DNA of 31,234 nt from UBA5272 sp964577625 (GCA_964577625.1 CAZNZP010000001.1:1-31234); one strand, 5' to 3'. Shown: positions 7,107 through 15,345, counted from the first letter of the stretch. Notes: a model not told the origin generated them from the letters alone. Program-made: numbers and translations.

Positions 7107-7135
7107 CAAACCACATACGACAATCGTGTGTGGTT
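7107..7135. terminator. Terminator between convergent genes
   Basis: AAACCACATACGA (7107-7119) pairs with TCGTGTGTGGTTT (7123-7135), with one G-U, around a CAA loop and is followed by a T-run. It ends the plus-strand orphan gene and lies directly before the pth stop codon on the other strand. Confidence 0.85.
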
Positions 7136-7137
7136 TT

Positions 7138-7671
7138 TTATTTTTCACCTTTTAGGACTTTTTCTAAATAAAATAAAACTCTTTCTAAAAATTTGTCTTC
7201 ACTTAAAATTTCTATTTCTTCTTTGGTAAATTTACCGAGCACATATTTTTGTACTACATCACCATGTGGAGGAATGAGATTATTTTTCCCTGTACCTTTT
7301 GGAGCAATGCCGATACGAAGACGGTAAAAGTTTTTTGTACCAAGATTTTCAATAATATTTTTAAGTCCATTATGTCCTCCATCTCCCCTATCAATCACTA
7401 AACGCACATCTCCAATTTCTAAATCTTTATCATCATACATGACTATAATATTTTCTTTGTTTAAATTTTTATTTTTCAAATGACTTTTAAGAGCTTTACC
7501 AGATTCATTCATAAAGGAATCTGAAATAAAAACTTTGGTTTCAGTATTTTCTAAAAGATTTTTAAATTCTTCATTTTTTTTGAGCAAGGTAAAAACTATT
7601 CGTCCAGCATTATGACGAGTCTTAGCATATTTTTCACCTGGATTACCTAATGGAAAAAGTAAATAATTCAT
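7138..7671 (-). CDS. pth: Peptidyl-tRNA hydrolase
   Basis: Pth cuts the ester bond of peptidyl-tRNA released from stalled ribosomes, recycling tRNA. The protein has 177 residues, slightly shorter than the usual 190-195. The N-terminal LGNPGEKYAKTRHNAG carries the binding Asn10 and catalytic His20. MYDDKDLEIGDVR holds the conserved Asp region, followed by GGHNGLKNI and a later RLRIGIAPKG segment. The start codon follows AGGAT, a possible weak ribosome-binding site. It is the only minus-strand gene within the first 15 kb other than the partial left-edge gene. Confidence 0.95.
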   Translation of the reverse strand: MNYLLFPLGNPGEKYAKTRHNAGRIVFTLLKKNEEFKNLLENTETKVFISDSFMNESGKALKSHLKNKNLNKENIIVMYDDKDLEIGDVRLVIDRGDGGHNGLKNIIENLGTKNFYRLRIGIAPKGTGKNNLIPPHGDVVQKYVLGKFTKEEIEILSEDKFLERVLFYLEKVLKGEK

Positions 7672-7690
7672 ATCCTATTTAAATTTTGAA

Positions 7691-7744
7691 AGAAACTGTT
7701 TTTAAAATCTTCGCGAAGCGGGGTTGATTTAAAAAATAGTTTCT
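7691..7744. repeat. Hairpin of about 19 bp between pth and lepB
   Basis: AGAAACTGTTTTTAAAATC (7691-7709) pairs with GATTTAAAAAATAGTTTCT (7726-7744), with one G-U and one mismatch. The loop is GC-rich and contains TTCGCGAA. It lies between divergent genes, where no terminator is expected, so it may be an operator, a leader structure of pth or a remnant of a small palindromic element. Confidence 0.6.
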
Positions 7745-7791
7745 GAAAAATTTGGTTTTTTTAAAATTATTAATAAATTATAGCAAAATAT

Positions 7792-7821
7792 TTGCGTCTC
7801 GGCGATTGGCTATGCTATAAT
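7792..7821 (+). promoter_or_regulatory. Promoter of lepB-hisS
   Basis: TTGCGT (7792-7797), an 18-base spacer and TATAAT (7816-7821), with TG at 7813-7814. The start near 7828 leaves a leader of about 10 bases. Confidence 0.65.
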
Positions 7822-7837
7822 CTTTGTAACTTAATTT

Positions 7838-8569
7838 ATGAGTAGTAATTTTAATGATTTATTGAATAATTTTATAAATGATACTTTAGGTAATCCATAC
7901 AGTCTACTACTCTCCACTATCATTTTTGTTTTCCTTCTACTTCTTTTGGTGGCAACTTTTTCAAAAGGTACACGAAAAGCCCTGGTAAAAATGAAACTTC
8001 TTGAAAAAGAAGAATCTCCTGGTAAACTTTTAGCACTTCTCGTCTCTATTCTTGTCATTATCAAACTTATACAAGGTTTTGTCATTCAACCATTCTTAGT
8101 AGATGGAGGATCCATGCTTCCAAATTTAAAATCTGGAGAACTTTTACTAATAGATAAATTAACTTTTGATATTGATAATTTAAAACGTGGCGATGTGATA
8201 GTTTTCAGACATTCAAAAAATGATCAATATAATGGTAAATATTTTATTAAAAGATTAATTGGTTTACCTGGAGATAAAGTGGTAGTAGAAAATGCAGTGA
8301 CTACAATTTATAACTCTCAAAATCCTAACGGTCTTATTTTAGATGAAAGTTTTGTCAGATATAAAGATAATGTAAAAAATATTACTATCACCTTACAAGA
8401 GGGAGAATATTTAGCTTTTGGTGACAACAGGGCCGAGAGTTATGACTCAAGAAGTTGGGGGGTAATTTATAAAAAAGATATTTCTGGAAAAGCGGTCTTT
8501 AGACTCTTCCCTTTTAAAGAAATAAGTGTCAATCCTGGAGAGGTTGCTATTAATTTTATTAACAAGTAA
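7838..8569 (+). CDS. lepB: Signal peptidase I
   Basis: This membrane protease removes signal peptides from exported proteins with a Ser-Lys dyad. The protein has 243 residues and two membrane segments (about 22-41 and 63-83). The catalytic site is outside: Ser92 in GGSMLPNL and Lys138 in YFIKRLIGLPGD. The family box GDNRAESYDSRSWG follows. All key residues are present. It lies 12 bases before hisS with no terminator, so the two are probably co-transcribed. Likely substrates in the window are the beta-helix surface protein and the OmpA-type protein, both with N-terminal signal peptides. Confidence 0.95.
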   Translation: MSSNFNDLLNNFINDTLGNPYSLLLSTIIFVFLLLLLVATFSKGTRKALVKMKLLEKEESPGKLLALLVSILVIIKLIQGFVIQPFLVDGGSMLPNLKSGELLLIDKLTFDIDNLKRGDVIVFRHSKNDQYNGKYFIKRLIGLPGDKVVVENAVTTIYNSQNPNGLILDESFVRYKDNVKNITITLQEGEYLAFGDNRAESYDSRSWGVIYKKDISGKAVFRLFPFKEISVNPGEVAINFINK

Positions 8570-8581
8570 AATAAATATAAT

Positions 8582-9922
8582 ATGAGAAAGAAAAAAGAAG
8601 AGAAGAAAGTCAAAAATGTAGAGCCAAGTACTTCCTTAAAAGGAATGAATGATATTATCGGAGATAGATTTTATCAATTTCAGGGCATGTTTGAAAAAGC
8701 TCAAGAGATCGCCGTCTATTATGGATTCAAGCCGATTGAAACTCCCGCTTTAGAAAAGGAAGAAGTTTTTGTGCGAGGTATTGGTGAAGGTACAGATGTG
8801 GTAGATAAAGAAATTTACTCTTTTAGGACTAAAGGTGGTGAAAGGGTAGCTTTAAGACCAGAATACACTGGAGCGATAATGCGTAGCTATATAGAAAATG
8901 GTATGAATACTCTCCCTCAGCCAGTAATGTTTTATAGCTATGGACCACTTTGGAGACATGATAATCCACAAAAAGGAAGATTGCGAGAGTTTAGACAATT
9001 CAATTTAGAAATTCTTGGTACAGACAAATCTATTGCTGACGCTCTTGTGATTCGTACTCTCATGACTATTTTAAAAGAATATGGTTTTGAAGATTTGATT
9101 ATCGATATCAATAGTATGGGAAATAAAGACGATAGAGCTGTCTTTACTCGTGAACTTATTTCTTATTACAAAAAACATAGCGCTAAAATCTGTAAAGATT
9201 GTCAGAATAGACTCTTAACCAACCCTCTTAGACTTTTAGATTGTAAAAGTGAACAATGTCAACCATTAAAAGAATTAGCTCCAGCTTCTATTAATTATTT
9301 AGGGACTGATTCTAAAAAACACTTTCGTGAAGTTCTTCAATATTTAGAAGAGATGGGTATTGATTATAGAATTAACAACTGTTTAGTAAGAGGATTGAAT
9401 TATTATACCCACACAGTCTTTGAGGTGATCAAATTAGAAAAAGAAACAGATGAAGAAGGAAATGAAATTGAAGATGGAAAAGAAAAAGAAATAGCTATCA
9501 CTGGAGGAGGAAGATACAATTATCTTGGCCGTGAACTTGGAAGCAAAAAAGAAATTCCGGCTGTCGGAGCTGCCTTAGGACTAGATAGAATGATGCTCTT
9601 TAAAGAGTGTAAAAATCTTGAGCCAAAGATTATTAAAAAACCAAAAATCTATTTCTTACAGCTTGGTTTTGAAGCAAAACTTAAATCCTTAACTATTATG
9701 GAAATTTTGAGGGAAAATAGAATTCCTGTTTATCAAAACCTCTCTAAAGAATCTCTTTCCGCTCAACTGGCTATGGCTGATAAAAAAGGAGTTCCTTATT
9801 GTATAATCTTTGGACAAAAAGAAGCTATGGATGGTACAGCAATTGTCCGTGATATGAAAACTCATTCCCAAGAAATTATCCCTATAGAAAAACTAGGAGA
9901 ATATCTCAAAAAATTGAAATAA
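8582..9922 (+). CDS. hisS: Histidyl-tRNA synthetase
   Basis: This class II synthetase charges tRNA-His. The protein has 446 residues. The catalytic core starts after a Lys/Glu-rich N-terminal segment of about 17 residues. It has LRPEYTGAIMRSYIE, motif 2 with YGPLWRHDNPQKGRLREFRQ, the histidine-specific segments RGLNYYTHTVFE and GGGRYNYLG, and motif 3 ALGLDRMM. The anticodon-binding domain fills about residues 350-446. In the HisA segment the usual RGLDYYTGTVFE has N for D and H for G; these are mild changes. It is the second gene of the lepB operon. Confidence 0.95.
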   Translation: MRKKKEEKKVKNVEPSTSLKGMNDIIGDRFYQFQGMFEKAQEIAVYYGFKPIETPALEKEEVFVRGIGEGTDVVDKEIYSFRTKGGERVALRPEYTGAIMRSYIENGMNTLPQPVMFYSYGPLWRHDNPQKGRLREFRQFNLEILGTDKSIADALVIRTLMTILKEYGFEDLIIDINSMGNKDDRAVFTRELISYYKKHSAKICKDCQNRLLTNPLRLLDCKSEQCQPLKELAPASINYLGTDSKKHFREVLQYLEEMGIDYRINNCLVRGLNYYTHTVFEVIKLEKETDEEGNEIEDGKEKEIAITGGGRYNYLGRELGSKKEIPAVGAALGLDRMMLFKECKNLEPKIIKKPKIYFLQLGFEAKLKSLTIMEILRENRIPVYQNLSKESLSAQLAMADKKGVPYCIIFGQKEAMDGTAIVRDMKTHSQEIIPIEKLGEYLKKLK

Positions 9923-9924
9923 GC

Positions 9925-9953
9925 TTGAAACAATAAAGCTTTTGTGATAATAT
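9925..9953 (+). promoter_or_regulatory. Promoter of rpsU-ybeY-ftsA
   Basis: TTGAAA (9925-9930) is followed after 17 bases by TAATAT (9948-9953). An overlapping TGTGATAAT (9943-9951) is an alternative -10. The leader is about 10 bases. Confidence 0.55.
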
Positions 9954-9969
9954 AGACAAGTTAATTTAT

Positions 9970-10212
9970 ATGGCAAATACAAATGTAAAAGTAGAAAGAA
10001 GAGAAAAAGATAATTCAATGACTCTTCTTCATAGATTTCAAAAGAGAGTTCAAGAAAGCTCAGTTCTTCCTACTGTTCGCGGTAAAAGATATAATAATCG
10101 CGCAACATCTAAAGCAAAAATCAAAAAAGGAAAAATAAAAAGACTTAAAAGCGGAGAAAAATACGAAGAACTAAAAAGGTTAGGTAAGTTAGTCAGAAGA
10201 ACTAGAAAGTAA
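9970..10212 (+). CDS. rpsU: Ribosomal protein bS21
   Basis: bS21 is a small basic protein of the 30S subunit near the mRNA exit. The protein has 80 residues, a little longer than the usual 60-71. The core segment TLLHRFQKRVQESSVLPTVR matches the family pattern of basic helix, SG/SS turn and R-rich region, followed by the Lys/Arg-rich C-terminal half. The order rpsU-ybeY-ftsA with gaps of 5 and 4 bases shows one operon linking ribosome assembly to division. Confidence 0.9.
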   Translation: MANTNVKVERREKDNSMTLLHRFQKRVQESSVLPTVRGKRYNNRATSKAKIKKGKIKRLKSGEKYEELKRLGKLVRRTRK

Positions 10213-10217
10213 AAGTA

Positions 10218-10619
10218 ATGATATTAGAGAGTAAAAATCTAATAGTAAATAGAAAAAAAGGGCTTATTGAAAAAGCTCTTTTTTCTCGTATTCAGAAAAT
10301 TAAAAACGAAATTTTAGGAGAAAGTTTTTTTCTTTCAGTAAATTTTATATCTCCAGCTCTCGCAAAAGAATTAAATATTAAATACAGAAAGAAAGATTAC
10401 ACTCCAAATATTTTATCTTTTCCCCTTTCTAAAAAAGAAGGAGAAATTTTTATTTGTTTATCTGTAGCTAGAAAAGAAGCAAAAAACTTTTCCCTGTCAT
10501 ACAAAAACTTTTTAACTCTCTTAATAATTCACGGCTGTCTACATCTGAAAGGAATAGATCATGGAGAGAAAATGGAGCAAGAAGAGAGCAAATATTTGAA
10601 AAAATATATGCTAAAATAA
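10218..10619 (+). CDS. ybeY: Endoribonuclease YbeY
   Basis: YbeY is a single-metal RNase for 16S rRNA 3' maturation and ribosome quality control. The protein has 133 residues. The zinc-binding motif HGCLHLKGIDH (residues 105-115) gives the three metal His ligands, and NILSFPL upstream matches the family's conserved segment. The protein is near the short end of the family range (about 150). It sits between rpsU and ftsA, with gaps of 5 and 4 bases. Confidence 0.93.
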   Translation: MILESKNLIVNRKKGLIEKALFSRIQKIKNEILGESFFLSVNFISPALAKELNIKYRKKDYTPNILSFPLSKKEGEIFICLSVARKEAKNFSLSYKNFLTLLIIHGCLHLKGIDHGEKMEQEESKYLKKYMLK

Positions 10620-10623
10620 GAGA

Positions 10624-11796
10624 ATGAGTAAGACAAAATCTCATCTTGTTATTGGTGTAGACATTGGAAGCAGTACAACAAAAGTTTGTGCGGTAGTTCA
10701 CTTTGAGGAAAAAGATTTGCACCCAGAAATAGTTGAGATTCAAGAGACTTACACCGAGGGTATATATAAAGGAAATATTGTAGATGAAAAAGAATTAGCC
10801 AATACCTTACACAGAGTTATCAATCAATTCAAAAGCAATGTTTTTGAAAGAAGAAATCACATAGTCTTAGCTTTAAATACTTCTGGTATCAGTAGTGGTA
10901 TCACCAATACTTCTATTATCAACTCCAGTATAAATAATGAAGTGACCAGATTGGATTTGGATAGACTAGAAAAAGAAGCAGCTCTTTCTGTAGCAAACAT
11001 TAAAAATAAAAGACTAATACACACTATACCTATCAAATACAAAATTGATTTAGCTGAAGTACAAACTACCCCTATTGGTATGTTTGGGAAAAGAATTGAT
11101 GGTAAATTTTTATTCGTCTTTTGTCCAAATTTATATATAGAAAAATTGGAACAAATTCTAAAAGGTATCAGATTAAATATTGAAGAAGTGGTGATTGGAC
11201 CTTTTGCAGAAAGTGTTCCCCTTCTGAGTAAAAGACAAAGAATAGCAGGTACAGCTTTGGTGAATATTGGACACTCTACCACTAGTATTTTGGTTTACGA
11301 AAATAATAATCCAATTTTAGCTTCTGTTTTAGGTATTGGCAGTAATGATCTCACTAACGATATTGCTCTTGGTCTACAAGTTTCTCTTGAGGAGGCAGAA
11401 AATATTAAACTTGGACAAAGTGATATCTCCTATTCTAAAAGAAAGCTAGAAGAAATAACTGAAGCTAGAATAGAATTTGTTTGCGAAAGAATAAACCTAG
11501 AATTAGATAAGATTAGTCGTAGAGAATTATTACCTGGTGGAATAGTTTTGACTGGTAACGGAAGTAAACTTCCAAAGATAGATTATATGTTTAAAAGTTA
11601 TATGAAATTACCTGTGAAGTTTGCTGAGGAAGAAATTCGTGATTTCTCTGATGGACAACTTGGAGATTCTGCTTATGCTAGAGCTTATGGTTTGACATTT
11701 TTAGCACCAATCATCACTTCTGATTATAAAGTGACAAAACTTTTTAAAAATTTCTTTAAAAATATAAAAACTTTCTTACGAAAACTTTTGCCATAA
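10624..11796 (+). CDS. ftsA: Cell-division protein FtsA
   Basis: FtsA is an actin-like ATPase that ties FtsZ filaments to the membrane. The protein has 390 residues. The phosphate-1 loop is GVDIGSSTTKVCA (about 11-23). ALVNIGHSTTSILVYENN is the second nucleotide segment and GIVLTGNGSKLPKI the adenosine region. The last 15 residues (FKNFFKNIKTFLRKL) form an amphipathic basic helix, the usual membrane anchor. It is the last gene of the rpsU operon and is followed by ftsZ under a separate promoter. Confidence 0.95.
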   Translation: MSKTKSHLVIGVDIGSSTTKVCAVVHFEEKDLHPEIVEIQETYTEGIYKGNIVDEKELANTLHRVINQFKSNVFERRNHIVLALNTSGISSGITNTSIINSSINNEVTRLDLDRLEKEAALSVANIKNKRLIHTIPIKYKIDLAEVQTTPIGMFGKRIDGKFLFVFCPNLYIEKLEQILKGIRLNIEEVVIGPFAESVPLLSKRQRIAGTALVNIGHSTTSILVYENNNPILASVLGIGSNDLTNDIALGLQVSLEEAENIKLGQSDISYSKRKLEEITEARIEFVCERINLELDKISRRELLPGGIVLTGNGSKLPKIDYMFKSYMKLPVKFAEEEIRDFSDGQLGDSAYARAYGLTFLAPIITSDYKVTKLFKNFFKNIKTFLRKLLP

Positions 11797-11853
11797 AAAT
11801 TTTTATAAAATTCGTAAATTATTAAGCCATATTTGATTTTTTTTGGCAACTCT

Positions 11854-11882
11854 TTGCATTTTTCTGCACCGAATGATATACT
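11854..11882 (+). promoter_or_regulatory. Promoter of ftsZ
   Basis: TTGCAT (11854-11859), 17 bases, then TATACT (11877-11882) with TG at 11874-11875. This lies inside a longer open frame beginning at 11843, so that upstream start cannot be used from this promoter. The leader to ATG 11921 is about 32 bases. Confidence 0.7.
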
Positions 11883-11920
11883 TTTTCCACCTACTAGAAA
11901 CTAATAGAAATAACGAAAAT

Positions 11921-13288
11921 ATGTCTAAAACACTACCTGAAATCCAAAGTTTTGCAAGAATAAAAGTCATCGGAGTTGGTGGCTCTGGAAAAGGAGCTAT
12001 CAATCATATGATTAGCTCAAATTTGAAAGGGATTGACTTTATAGCGATGAATACTGACACTCAAGATTTACACAACTGCTTGGCTAGCAAAAAAATTCAT
12101 CTTGGAAAAAATTTAACCAAAGGACTTGGAGCTGGCATGGATCCAGAAATTGGTAAAAAAAGTGCGGAAGAAACTAAAGAAGAAATTCAAGACGCAGTGA
12201 AAGGTGCAGACATAGTTTTTATTGCTTGTGGAATGGGAGGAGGGACAGCTACTGGTGCAGCTCCTGTCATTGCTAGAGCAGCTAAAGAAGAAGGTATTTT
12301 AACTGTAGCTATTGTCACCAAACCTTTCTTCTTTGAAGGACAAAAAAGAGCAGCTATCGCTGAAGGTGGTCTTGCAGAATTAGAAAAAGAAGTAGACGCG
12401 CTTATCGCTATACCAAATGACAGACTTCTTTCAGTGATTGATAGAAACATGTCTGTCAAAGACGCTTTTAAGATGGTAGACGAAGTTCTTAAACAAGCTG
12501 TAGATGGTATTGCAGATATTATTAAAACTGCTGGAACAATTAACTTAGACTTTGCAGATATTAAGAGAGTACTTAAAGACTCCGGAACAGCCCTTATCGG
12601 TATTGGTACCGCTAGCGGTGAAAATAGAGCGATTGAGGCAGCCAAAGCAGCTATTTCTTCCCCCCTTCTTGATGTTTCCATTAATGGAGCTAAAGGTCTT
12701 CTTTATGCTATTTATGGTAATGAAAATCTTTCAATGTTTGAAGTTTCTGAAGCAGCAAAAGTCATTACTGAATCTGTTGATAAAGATGCGACAATTATCT
12801 TTGGTATAGTGAATAGTGACACTTTGAAAAAAGATGAGATGAAGATAGTAGTCATTGCTACCAAATTCCCTTCCAATTACCGAATGCCTTTACATAGAAG
12901 CTCTGAGCCAGTTTATATGAATATTGATGCAGAAAAATTAAAACCAGAAGTGGTAGAAGAAAAAGTTGAGAAAGAAGAAAAAAAAAGCGAAAAAAAAGAA
13001 GTTAAATTTAAAGAAGATAAAGAAGAAATAAATGTCAAAGAAAGTATCTCTTCTTTTATGAGAAATAAGAAACCAGAGCCAACTATTTCTGAAGCTGAAG
13101 AAAAGATTAAAGGACGACTAGAATTAAATAATGAATTAGATGAAGACAACCTCCTTGATATTAAAAGAATGAGAAAAGCTAAAGAAGAGAAAAATGATAA
13201 AAAAAGTATCTTCTTAGAAGATGTTGATGAAGATGAAGAGGATGATGATTGGAGTATGCTTCCACCATTCTTAAGAAAAAAGAAATAA
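11921..13288 (+). CDS. ftsZ: Cell-division GTPase FtsZ
   Basis: FtsZ is the tubulin-like GTPase that forms the division ring. From ATG 11921 the protein has 455 residues. It contains the N-terminal IKVIGVGGSGKGAINHM, the G-box GMGGGTATGAAP (104-115) and the T7 loop segment NLDFADIKRVLKDSG. A long charged Lys/Glu linker (about 345-440) ends in MLPPFLRKKK, the conserved FtsA-binding peptide. The G-box has Ala110 in place of the usual third-block Gly (GGGTGTG becomes GGGTATG). The start was chosen because the promoter lies downstream of the longer frame's start and because homologues begin about 15 residues before the first glycine motif. Confidence 0.96.
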   Translation: MSKTLPEIQSFARIKVIGVGGSGKGAINHMISSNLKGIDFIAMNTDTQDLHNCLASKKIHLGKNLTKGLGAGMDPEIGKKSAEETKEEIQDAVKGADIVFIACGMGGGTATGAAPVIARAAKEEGILTVAIVTKPFFFEGQKRAAIAEGGLAELEKEVDALIAIPNDRLLSVIDRNMSVKDAFKMVDEVLKQAVDGIADIIKTAGTINLDFADIKRVLKDSGTALIGIGTASGENRAIEAAKAAISSPLLDVSINGAKGLLYAIYGNENLSMFEVSEAAKVITESVDKDATIIFGIVNSDTLKKDEMKIVVIATKFPSNYRMPLHRSSEPVYMNIDAEKLKPEVVEEKVEKEEKKSEKKEVKFKEDKEEINVKESISSFMRNKKPEPTISEAEEKIKGRLELNNELDEDNLLDIKRMRKAKEEKNDKKSIFLEDVDEDEEDDDWSMLPPFLRKKK

Positions 13289-13295
13289 AATCTCT

Positions 13296-13324
13296 AAAAA
13301 CCGCCTAAAAGCGGTTTTTCTTTT
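13296..13324 (+). terminator. Terminator of ftsZ
   Basis: AAAAACCGC pairs with GCGGTTTTT around a CTAAAA loop and is followed by CTTTTATTTTT. Confidence 0.88.
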
Positions 13325-13347
13325 ATTTTTAATTTATTTGACTCATA

Positions 13348-13356
13348 TGATATATT
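13348..13356 (+). promoter_or_regulatory. Extended -10 promoter of trxB
   Basis: TGATATATT would start transcription near 13363, only about two bases before ATG 13365. The message is probably leaderless. A TTG nine codons upstream keeps the frame open but lies outside this transcript. Confidence 0.5.
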
Positions 13357-13364
13357 ATCTAGAT

Positions 13365-14312
13365 ATGGAAAAAAATATCTTTGATTTAATTATTGTTGGT
13401 GGTGGACCAGCTGGAGCTAGTGCAGCTGTCTATGCCGCTAGAAAACGTTTGAAAACTGTTTTAATTTTAAAAGAATGGGGCGGACAATCAGTAGTCAGTG
13501 AAGATATACAAAACTGGATTGGTACTCCACATATTTCTGGTATGGATTTAGCCAAAAATTTAGAAACTCATGTGAAAGAATATGCTTCGGATGTTTTGGA
13601 AATAAAAACTGAAAATCTCGTAACCAAAGCTGAAACTCTTAAAGATGAAGAAGAGAAACTTATTAAAGTGACTTTGGAAAATGGAGAGGAGGTCTTTGGA
13701 AAATCTTTACTAATTACTACTGGATCAACTAGACGCCGCCTACAAGCTATTAATGCTGATAAGTTTGAATTTAAAGGATTAACTTATTGCTCCACTTGCG
13801 ATGGTCCAATGTTTTCTGGAATGGATGTGATTGTAGTTGGAGGAGGAAATGCTGGATTTGAAGCTGCCGCCCAATTACTCGCCTACTGTAAATCTGTTAC
13901 TCTTTTATCTCGTTCTGAACCAAGAGCTGAAAAAATTATTATTGATAAGCTTTTAGAAAATCCTAATTTCAAATTAATTAAAAATATTACTATTAAAGAA
14001 GTCCATGGTGAAACTTTTACAAATGGACTCACTTATGTAAACAAATTTACTGGAGAAGAGACCAGATTAGACACTGGAGGAATCTTTATAGAAATCGGAC
14101 AAATCCCAGCTACTGATTGGGTAAAAGATATTGTAGAGTTAGATGAGGAAAATAAAGTAAAAATTGATCCTTGGACTAATAGAGCTTCGGGAGAAAATCT
14201 TATTTGGGCAGCAGGAGATTGTACCAATATTCTTTATTATCAAAATAATATTGCTAGTGGTGAAGCGATTAAAGCTATAGAAGATATTTATAAAACTTTA
14301 AAGACAAGATAA
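13365..14312 (+). CDS. trxB: Thioredoxin reductase (NAD(P)H, FAD)
   Basis: This flavoenzyme passes electrons from NAD(P)H to thioredoxin-like proteins. The protein has 315 residues. The FAD motif GGGPAGASAAVYAARK is near the N-terminus, the redox pair is Cys142-Cys145 in CSTCDG, the second dinucleotide motif is VVGGGNAGFEAA, and AAGDC near the C-terminus closes the FAD site. The arginine motif after the second fold, HRRxxxRA in NADPH-type enzymes, reads SRSEPRAE here, so cofactor choice is uncertain. It is monocistronic. Confidence 0.93.
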   Translation: MEKNIFDLIIVGGGPAGASAAVYAARKRLKTVLILKEWGGQSVVSEDIQNWIGTPHISGMDLAKNLETHVKEYASDVLEIKTENLVTKAETLKDEEEKLIKVTLENGEEVFGKSLLITTGSTRRRLQAINADKFEFKGLTYCSTCDGPMFSGMDVIVVGGGNAGFEAAAQLLAYCKSVTLLSRSEPRAEKIIIDKLLENPNFKLIKNITIKEVHGETFTNGLTYVNKFTGEETRLDTGGIFIEIGQIPATDWVKDIVELDEENKVKIDPWTNRASGENLIWAAGDCTNILYYQNNIASGEAIKAIEDIYKTLKTR

Positions 14313-14381
14313 AAAGGACGAAAAACTATATAAAATAAAAGGAGTTTAGTAGATTTCTTTTATTTTTATTTACCTTTCACA

Positions 14382-14390
14382 TGGTATAAT
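14382..14390 (+). promoter_or_regulatory. Extended -10 promoter of the Excalibur gene
   Basis: TGGTATAAT with a perfect -10 (14385-14390). Start near 14397; leader about 17 bases. Confidence 0.6.
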
Positions 14391-14413
14391 TAGAGGGTAA
14401 ATTATAAAAATAT

Positions 14414-14887
14414 ATGAAGTTAAAAGATGCTAGAAAAAATCACAAAGTGAGATTAATTGTGATAATAGTTTTATTATTGATAGTTGCGTTTCTTTATTTT
14501 AGAGGCGTAAATTGGTCAAATATGACCTCTTGGGAAGGTATTAAGAGTGAACTTGCAGCAAACTATAAACCAGATACCACTGACAAGAAAATTTTAGCTG
14601 GAGCTGGAGCTGTGCTCACTGGAGCTGGTATTTTGGAAGCTACTCAAAACGACTGGGATTTATCTACTGGCCAAAAAGTTTTGAGAGACTTACAAGGTAA
14701 TGTGGTAGATCCAAATTCTCCAGAAGCCGCCAATGCAAAATACACAGATGAATACAACTGTGCTGACTTTAAAACTCAACCAGAAGCTCAAGCTTTCTTT
14801 ATAAAAGCTGGCGGCCCATCTAATGATACAAATAGATTAGACGGAGACAAAGATGGTACAGCATGTGAAGCTTTACCAAAGAATTAA
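14414..14887 (+). CDS. Membrane-anchored Excalibur-domain protein
   Basis: The protein has 157 residues. A basic N-terminus and one membrane segment (about 14-31) anchor it, and the rest is outside. The C-terminal Excalibur domain (about 113-157) has YNCADF and the acidic calcium-type loop DGDKDGTACE (143-152). The two Cys are in the usual places for a disulfide. Excalibur domains occur on secreted surface proteins and nucleases, with calcium binding suggested by the EF-hand-like loop. No nuclease domain is attached here, so the role on the surface is unknown. Confidence 0.85.
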   Translation: MKLKDARKNHKVRLIVIIVLLLIVAFLYFRGVNWSNMTSWEGIKSELAANYKPDTTDKKILAGAGAVLTGAGILEATQNDWDLSTGQKVLRDLQGNVVDPNSPEAANAKYTDEYNCADFKTQPEAQAFFIKAGGPSNDTNRLDGDKDGTACEALPKN

Positions 14888-14906
14888 TTAAAAAAATACT
14901 AAATAT

Positions 14907-15173
14907 ATGGATTTAATCATTAGTTTACTTTCAGGTGCTATTGGTGGAAATGCTGTAGGTGCAGCAAACAAAAAACAAAATATGGGTGTGCTTTGGAATA
15001 CTGTCATTGGTCTTATTGGAGGACTTGTTGGATCTGAAGCTTTACAAGCTCTCGTTTCTAATTTAGTCGCCAATACTCTTGGTAATGTAATAGGTTCTGC
15101 AGCTGCTGGTGCTGTTGCTATTTATATAGTAAATTTCATCAAAGATCTTTTAGCTAAAAAGAAAAGTGCTTAA
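14907..15173 (+). CDS. Small glycine-rich membrane protein
   Basis: The protein has 88 residues, mostly hydrophobic, with glycine-zipper-like segments: LLSGAIGGNAVGAA, VIGLIGGLVGSEAL and NVIGSAAAGAVAIYIVNFI. The end is basic (LLAKKKSA). It probably has two or three membrane helices. The Gly spacing recalls small YeaQ/GlsB-type proteins and phage or bacteriocin-like peptides, but I cannot assign it. It follows the Excalibur gene by 19 bases and precedes a strong terminator, so the two are probably one operon. Confidence 0.7.
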   Translation: MDLIISLLSGAIGGNAVGAANKKQNMGVLWNTVIGLIGGLVGSEALQALVSNLVANTLGNVIGSAAAGAVAIYIVNFIKDLLAKKKSA

Positions 15174-15184
15174 GATAAAAAATT

Positions 15185-15223
15185 AAATAATAAAACTCCT
15201 CAATTTGAGGAGTTTTATTATTT
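15185..15223. terminator. Perfect palindromic terminator
   Basis: AAATAATAAAACTCCTCAA (15185-15203) is exactly complementary to 15205-15223. The CTCCTCAA/TTGAGGAG core followed by TTTTATTATTT makes a bidirectional intrinsic terminator after the glycine-rich gene. Confidence 0.88.
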
Positions 15224-15345
15224 GTGACCTTACGGGGAATCGGTCACTAAATATATTCGCTACGCTCATTATTTCGCGACCCCGCTTCGTCGTCTCACTC
15301 ACTTCGTTCGTGACTTCGTAGACGACTCAGTTCGATTCCCCTTAA
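15222..15345. repeat. Partial copy of the tRNA-Glu 3' end with palindromic DNA
   Basis: Bases 15222-15242 (TTGTGACCTTACGGGGAATC plus G) repeat exactly 15396-15416, the 3' end of tRNA-Glu on the minus strand. The copy stops in the T arm. About 90 bases further on, CGATTCCCC (15333-15341) is the inverse of GGGGAATCG (15234-15242), so the unit is bounded by inverted T-arm pieces. Between them are nested hairpins, GTCGTCT (15289-15295) with AGACGAC (15320-15326). This could be an integration or deletion scar at a tRNA or a small palindromic repeat. No gene is present. Confidence 0.65.

Noticed and set aside
11843..11920. N-terminal extension of FtsZ from 11843
   Set aside because: It spans the ftsZ promoter (11854-11882) and its hydrophobic translation is foreign to FtsZ.
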